Below, piece by piece: positions 8,654-17,091 of a stretch of DNA of 64,000 nt (position 1 is its first letter; the number at the start of each line of letters is the position of its first letter). The position numbers and the translations under genes were made by a program. Origin of the DNA: Eubacterium limosum (lineage in GTDB: Bacteria > Bacillota > Clostridia > Eubacteriales > Eubacteriaceae); contig NZ_CP019962.1 in assembly GCF_000807675.2 (NCBI RefSeq), positions 248,001 through 312,000 on the forward strand, written 5' to 3'. The notes under the pieces are model-generated. The model saw nothing but the letters and a program-made list of their open reading frames with translations. It did not search any database and was not told the DNA's origin.

Positions 8654-9844
8654 TTATTTGCGCTTTGTTTTCTGGTAAACCATCACTCCCGCGGAAATGA
8701 CCGCTGCGATGACGACAAACCCAAGGCCAAGGAAGTCCATACTGTCCACGCCTGTGTCTGCATTGGGGGACGTCGTACCGGTAGAGTACCTGAGCTTAGA
8801 CGAACGCCGGACATTGACTGCCTTGACCTCCATGGCGGCGGGTTCGCCCTCCGCCTCAGCAGACACCTCAAAGCTCACCGGAGTGGCGTCCAGATGATAA
8901 CCCGCAGGCGCTTCAGTCTCCATAACCTGGTAGCGCCCAGGCGCCAGGTTGCTAACCCAGATCCGTCCGTCTGAATCGGTGACCAGATCCTTCTGAAGGG
9001 TATATCCGTTGGCGTCCAGGATTTTAAAACTGGCCCCGGGAAGTGGGTCCCGTTCCTCGTCCATTTTCAAGATCGACAGACGTCCCTGGTAGCCTGTATG
9101 TACGCCCGCATCCACCATTACAGCCTGAGTCTGGGCTGAATCGGAGATGGTAAAATCCAGGGTTATGCGGTTTCGCAGAAAGCCGCTCGGGGCCTGGGTC
9201 TCGACCACCCTGTAGGTTCCGGGTGCAAGACCGTCACAGCGGACACTTCCATCCGCTCCGGATGTAACTGCGGCCACTGTCCGATTGTTTTCATCCGTTT
9301 TCATCAGTTCGAACCGGGCACCTTCCAGGCCGTTGCCGTTTTCATCCTGCTTTCGGAAAACAACACTGCCCTGGGGGCCTGTCTGGCTCCCAAGGGTCTG
9401 GACAACAGCTGGCTCGGCGCCCGCCGCCTCCAGCCGATCCGTCACTGCGGCATCACCGGCCGCATCCTCGGTCAGGGCGATGATGACCACGCCATCGGTG
9501 CCCACATAAGCGGTGCCATAAAGCTTGCCATCCTTATCGGTCATAGGCAGTGACAGTTTCTCTATAATGATGACGCTTTCCGGCAGCTTAAAGGTATAGT
9601 AGTTTCCTGACTTCAAAACCGCTGCCCTTTCCACAGCCACAGCGCTGTCCCCCTCCGCTTTATTTTCAGTCTTACCGCTGTCTTTATCAGCATACTCCGG
9701 CTTGTCTGCCGGCTTTGTGGTATCTGCCATCGAAGGCGCAGTAGGCGTTGGCTTTGTGTCTGCCCCCTGGGCTGCCCAAACGGGTGAAAATGAAAATAAT
9801 ATGGCCATTAGAAGGACCGTCAGAGTGCCCGTTAATTTTTTCAT
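8654..9844 (-). CDS. Small Cna_B-repeat surface protein with sortase-like C-terminus
   Basis: The 396-residue protein has a signal peptide (residues 1 to about 24, ending VWAAQGA), a Thr/Pro/Lys-rich linker, a short segment YYTFKLPESVIII...YGTAYVGTDGVVIIALTED (about 82-130), then two SpaA/Cna_B domains (about 160-250 and 255-345; LAPGTYRVVET and LAPGRYQVMETEAP are hallmark strands). The C-terminus is SPNADTG, a hydrophobic helix and KTKRK, which resembles a cell-wall sorting signal but has two residues inserted relative to the SPNTG of the large adhesin at 54-59 kb. The head segment matches the adhesin's ligand-binding region but is much shorter, so this may be a reduced paralog or pilin-like stub. 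No sortase gene lies in the window. Confidence 0.8.
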   Translation of the reverse strand: MKKLTGTLTVLLMAILFSFSPVWAAQGADTKPTPTAPSMADTTKPADKPEYADKDSGKTENKAEGDSAVAVERAAVLKSGNYYTFKLPESVIIIEKLSLPMTDKDGKLYGTAYVGTDGVVIIALTEDAAGDAAVTDRLEAAGAEPAVVQTLGSQTGPQGSVVFRKQDENGNGLEGARFELMKTDENNRTVAAVTSGADGSVRCDGLAPGTYRVVETQAPSGFLRNRITLDFTISDSAQTQAVMVDAGVHTGYQGRLSILKMDEERDPLPGASFKILDANGYTLQKDLVTDSDGRIWVSNLAPGRYQVMETEAPAGYHLDATPVSFEVSAEAEGEPAAMEVKAVNVRRSSKLRYSTGTTSPNADTGVDSMDFLGLGFVVIAAVISAGVMVYQKTKRK

Positions 9845-10124
9845 GCTGCTTCCTTTCTATACATATAATGGGTAAAGTTTCAAAATTTCTGCAATACATT
9901 AAAATATCTTATGTATTACTTACCCATAAAAAGGCTTTTTCCACATCTTAACAGCCCCCTGCTTTTTTATTATATCTTTTTATAATTCTTTCTTGTAAGC
10001 TTAGGGGAAAGGCAATTGTTATTTCTTGCTCTCTGTCAGGAAAAATTGGGTAGATCCTATCCAAAGCTTTGGGTTTTTGATATAATGATATCGTAATATA
10101 TTTTAAATTTACAGGAGCAAAAAA

Positions 10125-10811
10125 ATGCGCAAGGACAATGATCAACGAATTTATTTAACCGATGATAACACTTCTGTGGTTTATCTGAAAAATGTCATCG
10201 ACGATCCGGATATCCAGGTCGGGGAGCACACTTACTATCACGATGAACGGAACGACCCCCGGGATTTTGTCAAGAACAACATTCTGTACCATTACCCGCA
10301 GTTTCACAAAGACACCATTATCATTGGGAAATACTGTTCGCTGGCCATGGGGACTACTTTCCTCTGTCCTATCGCTAACCATAGTTTTACTTCCATGGCC
10401 AATTATCCTTTTCCCATTGCAAACGACCACTGGGATCTGGACGAGAGCTTCGGCGGCAAGGTTTCCACCCTCAAGGGGCCGACCATTGTCGGCAACGATG
10501 TGTGGTTTGGGTACGAGAGTGTGATCATGCCCGGCGTGCACATCGGCGACGGCGCCATCATCGGCACCCGCAGTGTGGTGACAAAGGACGTCCCGCCCTA
10601 CACGGTAGTCGGCGGTGACCCGGCCCGCTTTATCCGAAAGCGTTTTGACGACGCCACCATCACGAAGCTCATGGCACTGAAATGGTGGGATCTCCCCGAC
10701 GAGGAGATCCGCGATTTCCTGCCCCAGCTCATCGACGGCCATATTGACGCTGCTCTTGAGGCGAAATGGCTGGGCGACACGGCCCGCAAGGTCATCGAAC
10801 GGCTGAAATAG
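10125..10811 (+). CDS. Vat/CatB-type hexapeptide acetyltransferase
   Basis: The 228-residue protein matches the xenobiotic acetyltransferase branch of the left-handed beta-helix family, which moves acetyl from acetyl-CoA to a hydroxyl group (streptogramin in Vat, chloramphenicol in CatB). It shows IIIGKYCSLAMGTTF, the catalytic histidine region CPIANHSFTSMANYPF (about residues 79-94), the hexapeptide run TIVGNDVWFGYESVIMPGV, and the closing VVGGDPARFIRKRF. The substrate cannot be told; chromosomal members in anaerobes often have no known resistance role. A TATAAT at 10081-10086 lies upstream. The 3' end abuts a strong bidirectional terminator shared with the aldolase gene. Confidence 0.85.
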   Translation: MRKDNDQRIYLTDDNTSVVYLKNVIDDPDIQVGEHTYYHDERNDPRDFVKNNILYHYPQFHKDTIIIGKYCSLAMGTTFLCPIANHSFTSMANYPFPIANDHWDLDESFGGKVSTLKGPTIVGNDVWFGYESVIMPGVHIGDGAIIGTRSVVTKDVPPYTVVGGDPARFIRKRFDDATITKLMALKWWDLPDEEIRDFLPQLIDGHIDAALEAKWLGDTARKVIERLK

Positions 10812-10817
10812 GACGCA

Positions 10818-10846
10818 AAAAAAGGACTGGTACCAGTCCTTTTTTA
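10818..10846. terminator. Bidirectional terminator
   Basis: The near-perfect palindrome AAAAAGGACTGGTACCAGTC plus CTTTTTT sits between the convergent acetyltransferase and aldolase genes and gives U-tracts on both strands. Confidence 0.88.
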
Positions 10847-10848
10847 TT

Positions 10849-11511
10849 TTACACCTCGCATCCCTCATGCCCATACCTGTTCAGGTAGCGCTCACGTTCT
10901 GCTTCGACCATTTCGTCGGGGATTACAGCCACATCCACACCTCCCTTGAGGGCCAGGTAGGATTTGGCGGCCTTCTCCGTAACTTTACAGCAGGTGAGCG
11001 CCTCGGTCATATCGCGGCCAAAGCACATGGGCGCATGGTTCCGGATCAGGATGGCGTTCTTCTGTCCAATGGTTTCAATGACGGCCTCGGCCAGCTTCTG
11101 GTGCTGTCCGGCATTAATGTATTCGGGTGTTACCGGAATACCACCGCCAATGAGCTGACTCATTTCCTCGAAAATCGGAGGAATCCCCTGCTGGGAGGCG
11201 CACATGGCTGAGGCGTAGGTCGGATAGCACTGGATAATGGCATTGACGTCCCCGCGTCTGGCGTAGATTAAACGGTGAATATGAACCTCGGAGCTCGGGT
11301 ACCATACACCCTCGACCTTGCAGCCTTCAGTGTTTACCACCACCAGGTCCTCAGGGTAAATATCGGTAAAAGCCACCCGGCTTGGGGTCACCATCAGCTT
11401 TCCCTCATCCAGGCGCGCGCTCACATTGCCCCAGGTGCCAATGACCATCTCGTTGGCCTCCAGCCAGCGGCAGGCATCCACAATGGCTTTTCTCTCTTTT
11501 GCGTATTCCAT
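10849..11511 (-). CDS. Class II aldolase/adducin-family paralog lacking two metal ligands
   Basis: This 220-residue protein is clearly a sibling of the genes at 11683 and 12450 (shared VIGTWGNVSARLD, MVTPSRV, IFEEMSQLIGG and IRNHAP). Family enzymes (FucA, AraD, MtnB) hold a divalent metal with an HxH pair and a third histidine. Here the HxH pair reads Q94-C95-Y96 (IIQCYPTYASAM) whereas its sibling has VVHCHPVYASAM; the third histidine (IRNHAP) and the PSSEVHIH glutamate remain. Each change is one base (CAC to CAG, CAT to TAT). It may be a non-catalytic subunit, a decaying copy, or an enzyme with a changed site. It is last in the sugar cluster, behind its own upstream terminator. Confidence 0.82.
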   Translation of the reverse strand: MEYAKERKAIVDACRWLEANEMVIGTWGNVSARLDEGKLMVTPSRVAFTDIYPEDLVVVNTEGCKVEGVWYPSSEVHIHRLIYARRGDVNAIIQCYPTYASAMCASQQGIPPIFEEMSQLIGGGIPVTPEYINAGQHQKLAEAVIETIGQKNAILIRNHAPMCFGRDMTEALTCCKVTEKAAKSYLALKGGVDVAVIPDEMVEAERERYLNRYGHEGCEV

Positions 11512-11565
11512 AACATTCTCCTTTCACACATTAAAAGTAAGACAACCTTTTCATTCCAGATTCAG

Positions 11566-11597
11566 GAAAACCCGAAGACAGGTTTGCGTCTCCGGGT
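11566..11597 (-). terminator. Terminator between aldolase paralogs 2 and 1
   Basis: On the minus strand a 10-bp stem (11588-11597 with 11570-11579, one G-U) is followed by TTTTCC. It resembles the hairpin at 12373-12407, suggesting that gene and terminator were duplicated together. Confidence 0.65.
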
Positions 11598-11682
11598 AAG
11601 GTTTGTTTAAATGTTATTATACTCTTTCAGGGAGAATTTATCAACTTAGCTTTTAAGGTTCTTAAGGCTTGGGGCACGCTGC

Positions 11683-12336
11683 TTACTGCTCGTGACCGTA
11701 GCTGTAAAGAAACCTGTGGCGCTCGGCCTTGACCATATCCTCAGGGATGGTCGTGACCTCCACACCGCCCTTGAGGGCCAGATAACACTTAGCGGCTTTC
11801 TCGGTTACCAGTGAGCAGGTCAGGGCTTCTCCAAGATCGCGACCCACACAGACTGGGGCGTGATTGCGGATCAGGACAGCGTTTTTATCGCCCAGCGCCT
11901 CAGCGGTTACCTCTCCCAGACGAACATGCTGTCCGGCGTTCACATACTCGGCCGTGATGGGGATCTCCCCGCCGATCATCTGGCTCATTTCCTCAAAGAT
12001 AACCGGAATGCCGTGTTCAGCCGCGCACATGGCTGAGGCGTAAACCGGGTGACAGTGAACCACTGCGCCCACATCGGACCGGGCCGCATAAATGAGCCGG
12101 TGCACGTGCATCTCAGAGGTGGGGCTGTGTTCGCCCTCCACCTTGTTTCCCGCCATATCCACGATCACCATATCCCCAGGGGTCAGATCCTGATAATCGA
12201 CCCTGCTCGGGGTCACCATGATGGTTTCTGCGTCCAGACGCACGCTTACATTGCCCCATGTACCGATGACCATACCGGTATCCTGAAGCCACAGACAGGC
12301 GTCGATGATGGCCTGCCTTGTTTTCATATACTTCAT
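11683..12336 (-). CDS. Class II aldolase/adducin-family protein
   Basis: The 217-residue protein has the intact metal site: glutamate in SPTSEMHVH (about residue 75), HCH in VVHCHPVYASAM (about 93-95) and the third histidine in IRNHAPVC (about 155). Characterised relatives cleave fuculose- or rhamnulose-1-phosphate, epimerise ribulose-5-phosphate or dehydrate methylthioribulose-phosphate; the sequence alone does not settle which. I start at the ATG at 12336, behind AAAGGA; the frame extends 29 codons upstream but that part crosses a terminator stem. Together with the FGGY kinase it likely handles a phosphorylated ketose. Confidence 0.86.
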   Translation of the reverse strand: MKYMKTRQAIIDACLWLQDTGMVIGTWGNVSVRLDAETIMVTPSRVDYQDLTPGDMVIVDMAGNKVEGEHSPTSEMHVHRLIYAARSDVGAVVHCHPVYASAMCAAEHGIPVIFEEMSQMIGGEIPITAEYVNAGQHVRLGEVTAEALGDKNAVLIRNHAPVCVGRDLGEALTCSLVTEKAAKCYLALKGGVEVTTIPEDMVKAERHRFLYSYGHEQ

Positions 12337-12372
12337 GTCATTTTTCCTTTCTTTCCCAACTTCCAAAATGGA

Positions 12373-12407
12373 AAAACCCGGGGGCCGATCTGCTGCCTCC
12401 GGGTTTT
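12373..12407 (-). terminator. Terminator between aldolase paralogs 3 and 2
   Basis: Arms 12373-12385 and 12395-12407 (AAAACCCGG...CCGGGTTTT) pair over 13 positions with one mismatch. It lies between the stop codon of the 12450 gene and the start of the next aldolase and should reduce read-through within the cluster. Confidence 0.75.
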
Positions 12408-12449
12408 GATGGGGTTTACTCATTTAAGAAAATCGTCGCGGGTTGGTTC

Positions 12450-13112
12450 TTATAAATCCTTTTTGGCTTTACGCTGGCCGTAGGAGTTATTGAAGCTATC
12501 GATCATGCGGGTCATTTCGTCGTGGTCCAAAAGCACTGGTGTGCCGATAGATCTGGCTTTGACATAGACTTCCGCACACTGTTCGATCTGTTCCACAATG
12601 TTAAAGGCGTTGAGGATATCGCTGCCTCCGGCGATGAGGCCGTGGTTGGCCATAAAGGCGGCGTTGCGTTCTTTCATGGCTTCAAAGGTGTTTTTAGCCA
12701 GTTCCATTGAGCCGTAGGAGGCGTACTCGGCGCAACGGACATCGTAGCCGGAGAATGCAACCAGATAGCTGGAAGCCGGCAGGCCTTCTCTCAGAGTTGC
12801 CAGGACGGTGCTGTAAACAGAGTGTGTGTGTACCACTGCGTCAATATCGTCACGGTCGGTATAGAAAATGCGGTGGAGCTCGTGTTCGCTGGAGGGCTTA
12901 CGGTTACTATCCACAATCTCACCTTTCAGGTTCATGACAACAATGTCTTCGGGCTCGGTTTCAAAATAATCGATGCCGCTTGGGCTGATGGCAAACAAAC
13001 CCTCTTCCCGGTTTAAAATACTGATATTTCCGCCGGTTCCCTTTGTTAATCCGTGGGTGATGAGCATCTGGCAATATTTAACAACGTCTTCTCTTTCTTT
13101 TTGCAGTAACAT
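12450..13112 (-). CDS. Class II aldolase, L-fuculose-phosphate-aldolase-like
   Basis: This 220-residue protein is the most FucA-like of the three paralogs: TKGTGGNISILNREEG (N-terminal phosphate loop), the catalytic glutamate in KPSSEHELH (about residue 75), HTH in VVHTHSVYSTVL (about 95-97) and MANHGLIAGG (about 159). Such enzymes split a ketose-1-phosphate into glycolaldehyde-, lactaldehyde- or dihydroxyacetone-phosphate-type products. It follows the hydroxyacid dehydrogenase in what looks like one transcript led by the SorC gene; the ATG has GAGGAG seven bases upstream. The dehydrogenase could act on an aldehyde- or acid-derived product, but this is inference. Confidence 0.87.
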   Translation of the reverse strand: MLLQKEREDVVKYCQMLITHGLTKGTGGNISILNREEGLFAISPSGIDYFETEPEDIVVMNLKGEIVDSNRKPSSEHELHRIFYTDRDDIDAVVHTHSVYSTVLATLREGLPASSYLVAFSGYDVRCAEYASYGSMELAKNTFEAMKERNAAFMANHGLIAGGSDILNAFNIVEQIEQCAEVYVKARSIGTPVLLDHDEMTRMIDSFNNSYGQRKAKKDL

Positions 13113-13162
13113 GTTTAATCTCCTCTTTATTATATTATTTTTTCAGGTTTATCGGTTGAACT

Positions 13163-14197
13163 CTAACGGTATTCATACAGCATTCTGCGGCCTTCTGCAA
13201 AGCGTTTCACATCGGCGACGATCTGTTTGGTATGGTTCACGAGAACGTCGTCCGTGGCGCCGGCAATATGCGGTGTGATGACCACATTATCGAGCTCGGT
13301 GATATATGGATGGTTGCTCGCAATAGGCTCTTTAGCGTAAACGTCGAAAGCCGCGCCAGCGATCCGCTTTTCCCGGAGCGCGTCGATCAGGGCTTCCTCG
13401 TCAAGAATCGCACCTCTGGAGCTGTTGATAAAATAAGCGGTCGGTTTCATAAGAGCAATCATTTCACGGCTGATAATGCCCGTAGTTTCCGGGGTGATCT
13501 TCATATGGCATGTAATAAAATCAGCGTTTTTCATCAGGTCTTCCAGTTTTTCCGCTTTTTTAACGCCGACTTCCTCCAAGTCGATGGGACAAAGGAACGG
13601 GTCATAAATCAACAGTTCCATGCCAAAGGCACGGGCGATTTTGCCCACACGGCGGCCAATGCTGCCATAGCCCACAATCCCAAGCGTCTTACCATGGAGC
13701 TGAGTCCCCTTAAAGACCATATAGGGTGAGCCGGGTTCCATATCCCAGACCATATCGACCTTCAGGCCTTCCTTGGTTACCTTCTGGGCATTCGGGTCTG
13801 CAGTAAATTTACCTTCCTTTAAAGCCTTGTAGGCCATCGGGATCTTTCTGGCGATGGAGAGCATAAGGCCTACAGTCATCTCTGCCGTCGTATCGGAATT
13901 ACGTCCCGGTGTATAGATAACGGGGATACCACGTTCTTTTGCTGCGGCCATATCAACGTTAACTGGGGTGGCGCGGGTACAGGCGATAAGCTTTAGGTTT
14001 GGAGCATTTTCAATGACTGCCCGGGTAATATCGTCGTAGCTTGTGATAATGATGTCCGCGTCAGCGGATTTTTCCATGAGCTCCTCCTCCTGCATTTTGG
14101 GCAGGCCGATGGCCCAGCCATCTTTTACCACTTCACCCATTTCGTATAATGGCTTTAACTGTTCTTCATCATATTCTGCAGTAAAAAAAATTTTCAT
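13163..14197 (-). CDS. D-isomer-specific 2-hydroxyacid dehydrogenase
   Basis: The 344-residue NAD-dependent enzyme reduces a 2-keto acid or oxidises a D-2-hydroxy acid. It has the Rossmann motif GIVGYGSIGRRVGKIARAFG (about residues 168-187), the active-site arginine in NSSRGAILDEEAL, the glutamate in DVYAKEP and the histidine in ITPHIAGAT. It belongs to the phosphoglycerate-dehydrogenase-like branch without an ACT domain. It sits 22 bases after the FGGY kinase stop and 50 bases before the aldolase, so it belongs to the same operon. The substrate is unknown. Confidence 0.87.
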   Translation of the reverse strand: MKIFFTAEYDEEQLKPLYEMGEVVKDGWAIGLPKMQEEELMEKSADADIIITSYDDITRAVIENAPNLKLIACTRATPVNVDMAAAKERGIPVIYTPGRNSDTTAEMTVGLMLSIARKIPMAYKALKEGKFTADPNAQKVTKEGLKVDMVWDMEPGSPYMVFKGTQLHGKTLGIVGYGSIGRRVGKIARAFGMELLIYDPFLCPIDLEEVGVKKAEKLEDLMKNADFITCHMKITPETTGIISREMIALMKPTAYFINSSRGAILDEEALIDALREKRIAGAAFDVYAKEPIASNHPYITELDNVVITPHIAGATDDVLVNHTKQIVADVKRFAEGRRMLYEYR

Positions 14198-14219
14198 TGT
14201 GTTATCCTTCTTTCTGTCT

Positions 14220-15752
14220 CTAGTTTTCTCGGGTACGTTTACTGATGGTTTTCATGACATCGGCACGGGCTGTCCACAGGCTCTCGCAGGCGATACGGAT
14301 GCCTTTATACAGTGTGTAAATATCTTCGTAAATCGCGTTCTGGTCTGGTCTCGGACGGTAAATGCGTTCAGATTTACAGGTTCTGCGGGCCGCGTCGGTA
14401 TAGCTCTCATATTCGCCCACCGCGAGACCTACCATCATGGCAACCCCCTTGGCGCCGAATTCGTTTCCGGCTGAAACAACAACTTCCATACCAGTGACGT
14501 CTGAGATCATCTGCGCCCAGATCGAGCTCTTGGCTCCCCCGCCGGCAATAAAAATTTTGCTGTTTCTATCCGCGCCCTGCAGGCAGTCTTTAATGGAAAG
14601 GGTAATACCTTCGTAAACCGCATGAACTAAATCTGCACGCTTGGTGTTCGCGCTGATACCAAAGAAGTTCGCTTTGGCGTGCGGGTGATAAAACGGAGCA
14701 CGTTCACCCGCTGCACTGATGTAGGGATGGTAAATCACGCCGCCGCTGCCGGCCGGAACGTCCTTGATCATGATATCGACCTTAGAAAAATCCTTAGTCA
14801 AAGCAATTTCGTTGAGCACCCAGTCGATGTTCGGTGTTCCGTTCATTGTTGGCATCAGATTGACAAACAGATCGCCCACCGCGTGCTTTTCAAGGCGGGT
14901 TCCCTCTTTGCCAAATTCGCAGTCTTCCTTTTTCATGAAGATTTCATTGGCGCAGGTAGTGCCTAAAATAACGCAGATATCCTTGTCTTCTACGGCTCCA
15001 ATCCCCACCGCAGCGGCGACAACGTCAATGGCGCCTGCCACGACCGGTGTCCCCGGGTTAAGGCCCAGATCTTTAGCGACGCGGTCAATCACGTTGCCGA
15101 CAATTTTATTGGAGATGACCACCGGAGCGATCAGATCCACATATTCGCCTAAATCCAGTGCTTTTAACAGATCCACTGCCACTTCGCCCTTTTCTGCGTC
15201 CATTAACGAGGTTCCTGTGTCACTCATATCGCCATTGATAGCACCGGTCAGCTTATAGCGCACCCAATCCTTACAGAAGAACATGGTTTTTGCTCTGTCC
15301 AGTACTTCCTTGCGGTTGTTTTTCATCCACTTCAGCAGCATCAGCTGTGTTCCTGTCAGCGGCGGCGTCCCGGTTGTTTTGAAAATCATTTCGCCGAGCT
15401 TTGGATCATCCTCTGTCACCTTGGCGACTTCATCGGCGGCGCGGCCGTCACACCACAGAATCGCATCCTGTACGGGTTCACCGTTTTCATCCATGAGCCA
15501 GATACCCTCGCCCTGGCCGGTGACGCCGATGCCCAGAATATCGTCTGCCTTTGCCGGCCCGTTTTCCATGATCATCTTGATACAAAGGGCAACCTTTTCC
15601 CACAAAATGTTCATGTTCTGCTCCACGTCCGTATCGCCGATATAAATGGGCTCATTTTCCAAAGCTTCGACTAAAATTTCATTGCCGTCCACATCAAACA
15701 AAACTGCCTTCACATTCGATGTCCCCGCATCAATGCCGATAATATACTTCAT
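14220..15752 (-). CDS. FGGY-family carbohydrate kinase (copy 1)
   Basis: FGGY kinases phosphorylate ketoses or polyols with ATP. The 510-residue protein opens with IIGIDAGTSNVKAVLFD (phosphate-1 loop), has LGIGVTGQGEGIWLMDENG, the base aspartate in AGAIDVVAAAVGIGA (about residue 240), and FIAGGGAKSSIWAQMISDVT with GAKGVAMM in the C-terminal ATPase half. Its motifs sit nearest the pentulose/tetritol kinases (LyxK, EryA), which is a guess at best. Start at the ATG at 15752, behind GGAGGGAAAAC. It lies between the SorC regulator and the dehydrogenase. A second, diverged copy is at 17092. Confidence 0.88.
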   Translation of the reverse strand: MKYIIGIDAGTSNVKAVLFDVDGNEILVEALENEPIYIGDTDVEQNMNILWEKVALCIKMIMENGPAKADDILGIGVTGQGEGIWLMDENGEPVQDAILWCDGRAADEVAKVTEDDPKLGEMIFKTTGTPPLTGTQLMLLKWMKNNRKEVLDRAKTMFFCKDWVRYKLTGAINGDMSDTGTSLMDAEKGEVAVDLLKALDLGEYVDLIAPVVISNKIVGNVIDRVAKDLGLNPGTPVVAGAIDVVAAAVGIGAVEDKDICVILGTTCANEIFMKKEDCEFGKEGTRLEKHAVGDLFVNLMPTMNGTPNIDWVLNEIALTKDFSKVDIMIKDVPAGSGGVIYHPYISAAGERAPFYHPHAKANFFGISANTKRADLVHAVYEGITLSIKDCLQGADRNSKIFIAGGGAKSSIWAQMISDVTGMEVVVSAGNEFGAKGVAMMVGLAVGEYESYTDAARRTCKSERIYRPRPDQNAIYEDIYTLYKGIRIACESLWTARADVMKTISKRTREN

Positions 15753-15860
15753 GTTTTCCCTCCGAGAATCATAGTTTTTTTCAGACAGCGGCGTCCCCCT
15801 TGCTGTCACAATATAGCCGCTGTCCTATCTATTTAAACCACCAGGTGGTTCAAACCAGTC

Positions 15861-16802
15861 CTATAAACCAAGAGTTCTCACAATGCGTTCTGCTGTCGTA
15901 TCGGTGGTGATGAGTGTGTCGATGACTCCGGAGGCCAGACAGCCGATAATGGCTTCCGTTTTATCCTCCCCGCCGGCAATGGCCACAACATTCGGAATGT
16001 TTTTCAAAATCTCCATGTTCGCGCTGATAACGCGGTCACGGATAAAACAATCCTGCCAGCGGCCATCAATGGTTACCGGGTTCACACAGACATCCCCGAT
16101 AAAGCCGTCCTGCCTCAGCCGGTCAATATCCTCGACCTTCAGCAGACCACGCTTACACATGGTGGATTCACGGCTCACCTGCCCAATCCCAAAGAGCGCC
16201 ACGTCACAGCGCCTCATAAGCTCATAGGACTTTTGAATGGTCCGCTCTTCCATCAGCATTCTCTTTGTCTCCGCGTGATCGACAACAACTGGCGCATAGA
16301 GAATATAACACACGCTGTCCAGCTTGTCCGCCAGCGACCGGGCGATTTCATCCGACTTTAACATATCCATGTCAATGTTCTGCGCTCCGACCATCTGCAC
16401 TACCGTGCACTCACTCCGCCTTTTAAAAGAAAGGTTTGAAATGGTCGCCGCAAGCGTCTCTCCCCAGGATACCCCGATGCTCATGCCAGGCTGGAGGTAA
16501 TCCTCCAGATACTGGGAGGCCGTGTTTGCAAGCGATGGCATATAGTTGCTCTCACCATCATACGATTCCGCAATGATTACTCTTTTTAAACCAAAATGCT
16601 CCTCGATCGCTCCTTCATACGCCACATTTCCCTGAGCATAGCCGTTAACCTTTATGGTAACAATGCCCATATCCCTCAGGGAGCTGATGATCCGGTTCAC
16701 ACGCTGTCTTGTAAAAGAAAGCCGCTTCGCGATCTCATCCTGCGTCATACCTAAGGTATAGTACCAGTGCGCGATCTTGATATACAGATTTTTATCTTCC
16801 AT
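15861..16802 (-). CDS. SorC-family (DeoR/CggR/LsrR-like) transcriptional regulator
   Basis: The 313-residue protein has an N-terminal helix-turn-helix (MTQDEIAKRLSFTRQRVNRI, about residues 20-40) and a C-terminal phosphosugar-binding domain typical of SorC regulators (ISVSWGETLA-type loop seen here as IGVSWGETLA; AIAGGEDKTEAIIG near the end). Such proteins bind repeated palindromes and respond to a phosphorylated intermediate. It leads the kinase/dehydrogenase/aldolase operon, behind a TTGACA-17-TAAATT promoter surrounded by TTACATTTGT-type repeats, so it probably controls itself and the cluster. Start at the ATG at 16802 (TTTGGAGG upstream). Confidence 0.88.
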   Translation of the reverse strand: MEDKNLYIKIAHWYYTLGMTQDEIAKRLSFTRQRVNRIISSLRDMGIVTIKVNGYAQGNVAYEGAIEEHFGLKRVIIAESYDGESNYMPSLANTASQYLEDYLQPGMSIGVSWGETLAATISNLSFKRRSECTVVQMVGAQNIDMDMLKSDEIARSLADKLDSVCYILYAPVVVDHAETKRMLMEERTIQKSYELMRRCDVALFGIGQVSRESTMCKRGLLKVEDIDRLRQDGFIGDVCVNPVTIDGRWQDCFIRDRVISANMEILKNIPNVVAIAGGEDKTEAIIGCLASGVIDTLITTDTTAERIVRTLGL

Positions 16803-16838
16803 GGCAACCTCCAAATAAGTGTCCATTTTTTTTCATTA

Positions 16839-16937
16839 TTACATATGTCCACCTATTTTTCAATTGCGTTACATTTGTATTTTTATTTTACAAATGTATT
16901 TCGTGACTATAATTTACACCGTTTTCTTACATTTGTC
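16839..16937. promoter_or_regulatory. Operator repeats TTACATTTGT around the SorC promoter
   Basis: The motif TTACAT(T/A)TGT occurs at 16839-16848, 16869-16878 and 16927-16936, and in reverse at 16889-16898. The copies at 16870-16879 and 16889-16898 form a perfect inverted pair (TACATTTGTA / TACAAATGTA). One copy overlaps the -35 box and the others lie just downstream of the start site, as expected for autorepression. Confidence 0.6.
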
Positions 16938-16939
16938 AA
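16911..16939 (-). promoter_or_regulatory. Promoter of the SorC-kinase-aldolase operon
   Basis: On the minus strand a consensus TTGACA (16934-16939) is followed after exactly 17 bases by TAAATT (16911-16916). The leader to the SorC start codon is about 100 bases. Confidence 0.8.
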
Positions 16940-17017
16940 GCAATATTACATTTTCTCATTTAATTATTTAAGATAATAGTTCTGATTTTATCTTTTTAGC
17001 CCCAAATAGCGCAAAAT

Positions 17018-17055
17018 AAAAAGCCCAATGCACAAAAACGCACATCAGACTTTTT
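17018..17055 (-). terminator. Terminator after FGGY kinase copy 2
   Basis: AAAAAGTC and GGCTTTTT (minus strand) pair, with an inner ATGTGC/GTGCAT stem, and run into TTTATTTT. It isolates the second kinase from the SorC operon. Confidence 0.65.
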
Positions 17056-17091
17056 ATTCATAAAAATTGCTTTTCTTTATTAAATTTACTT

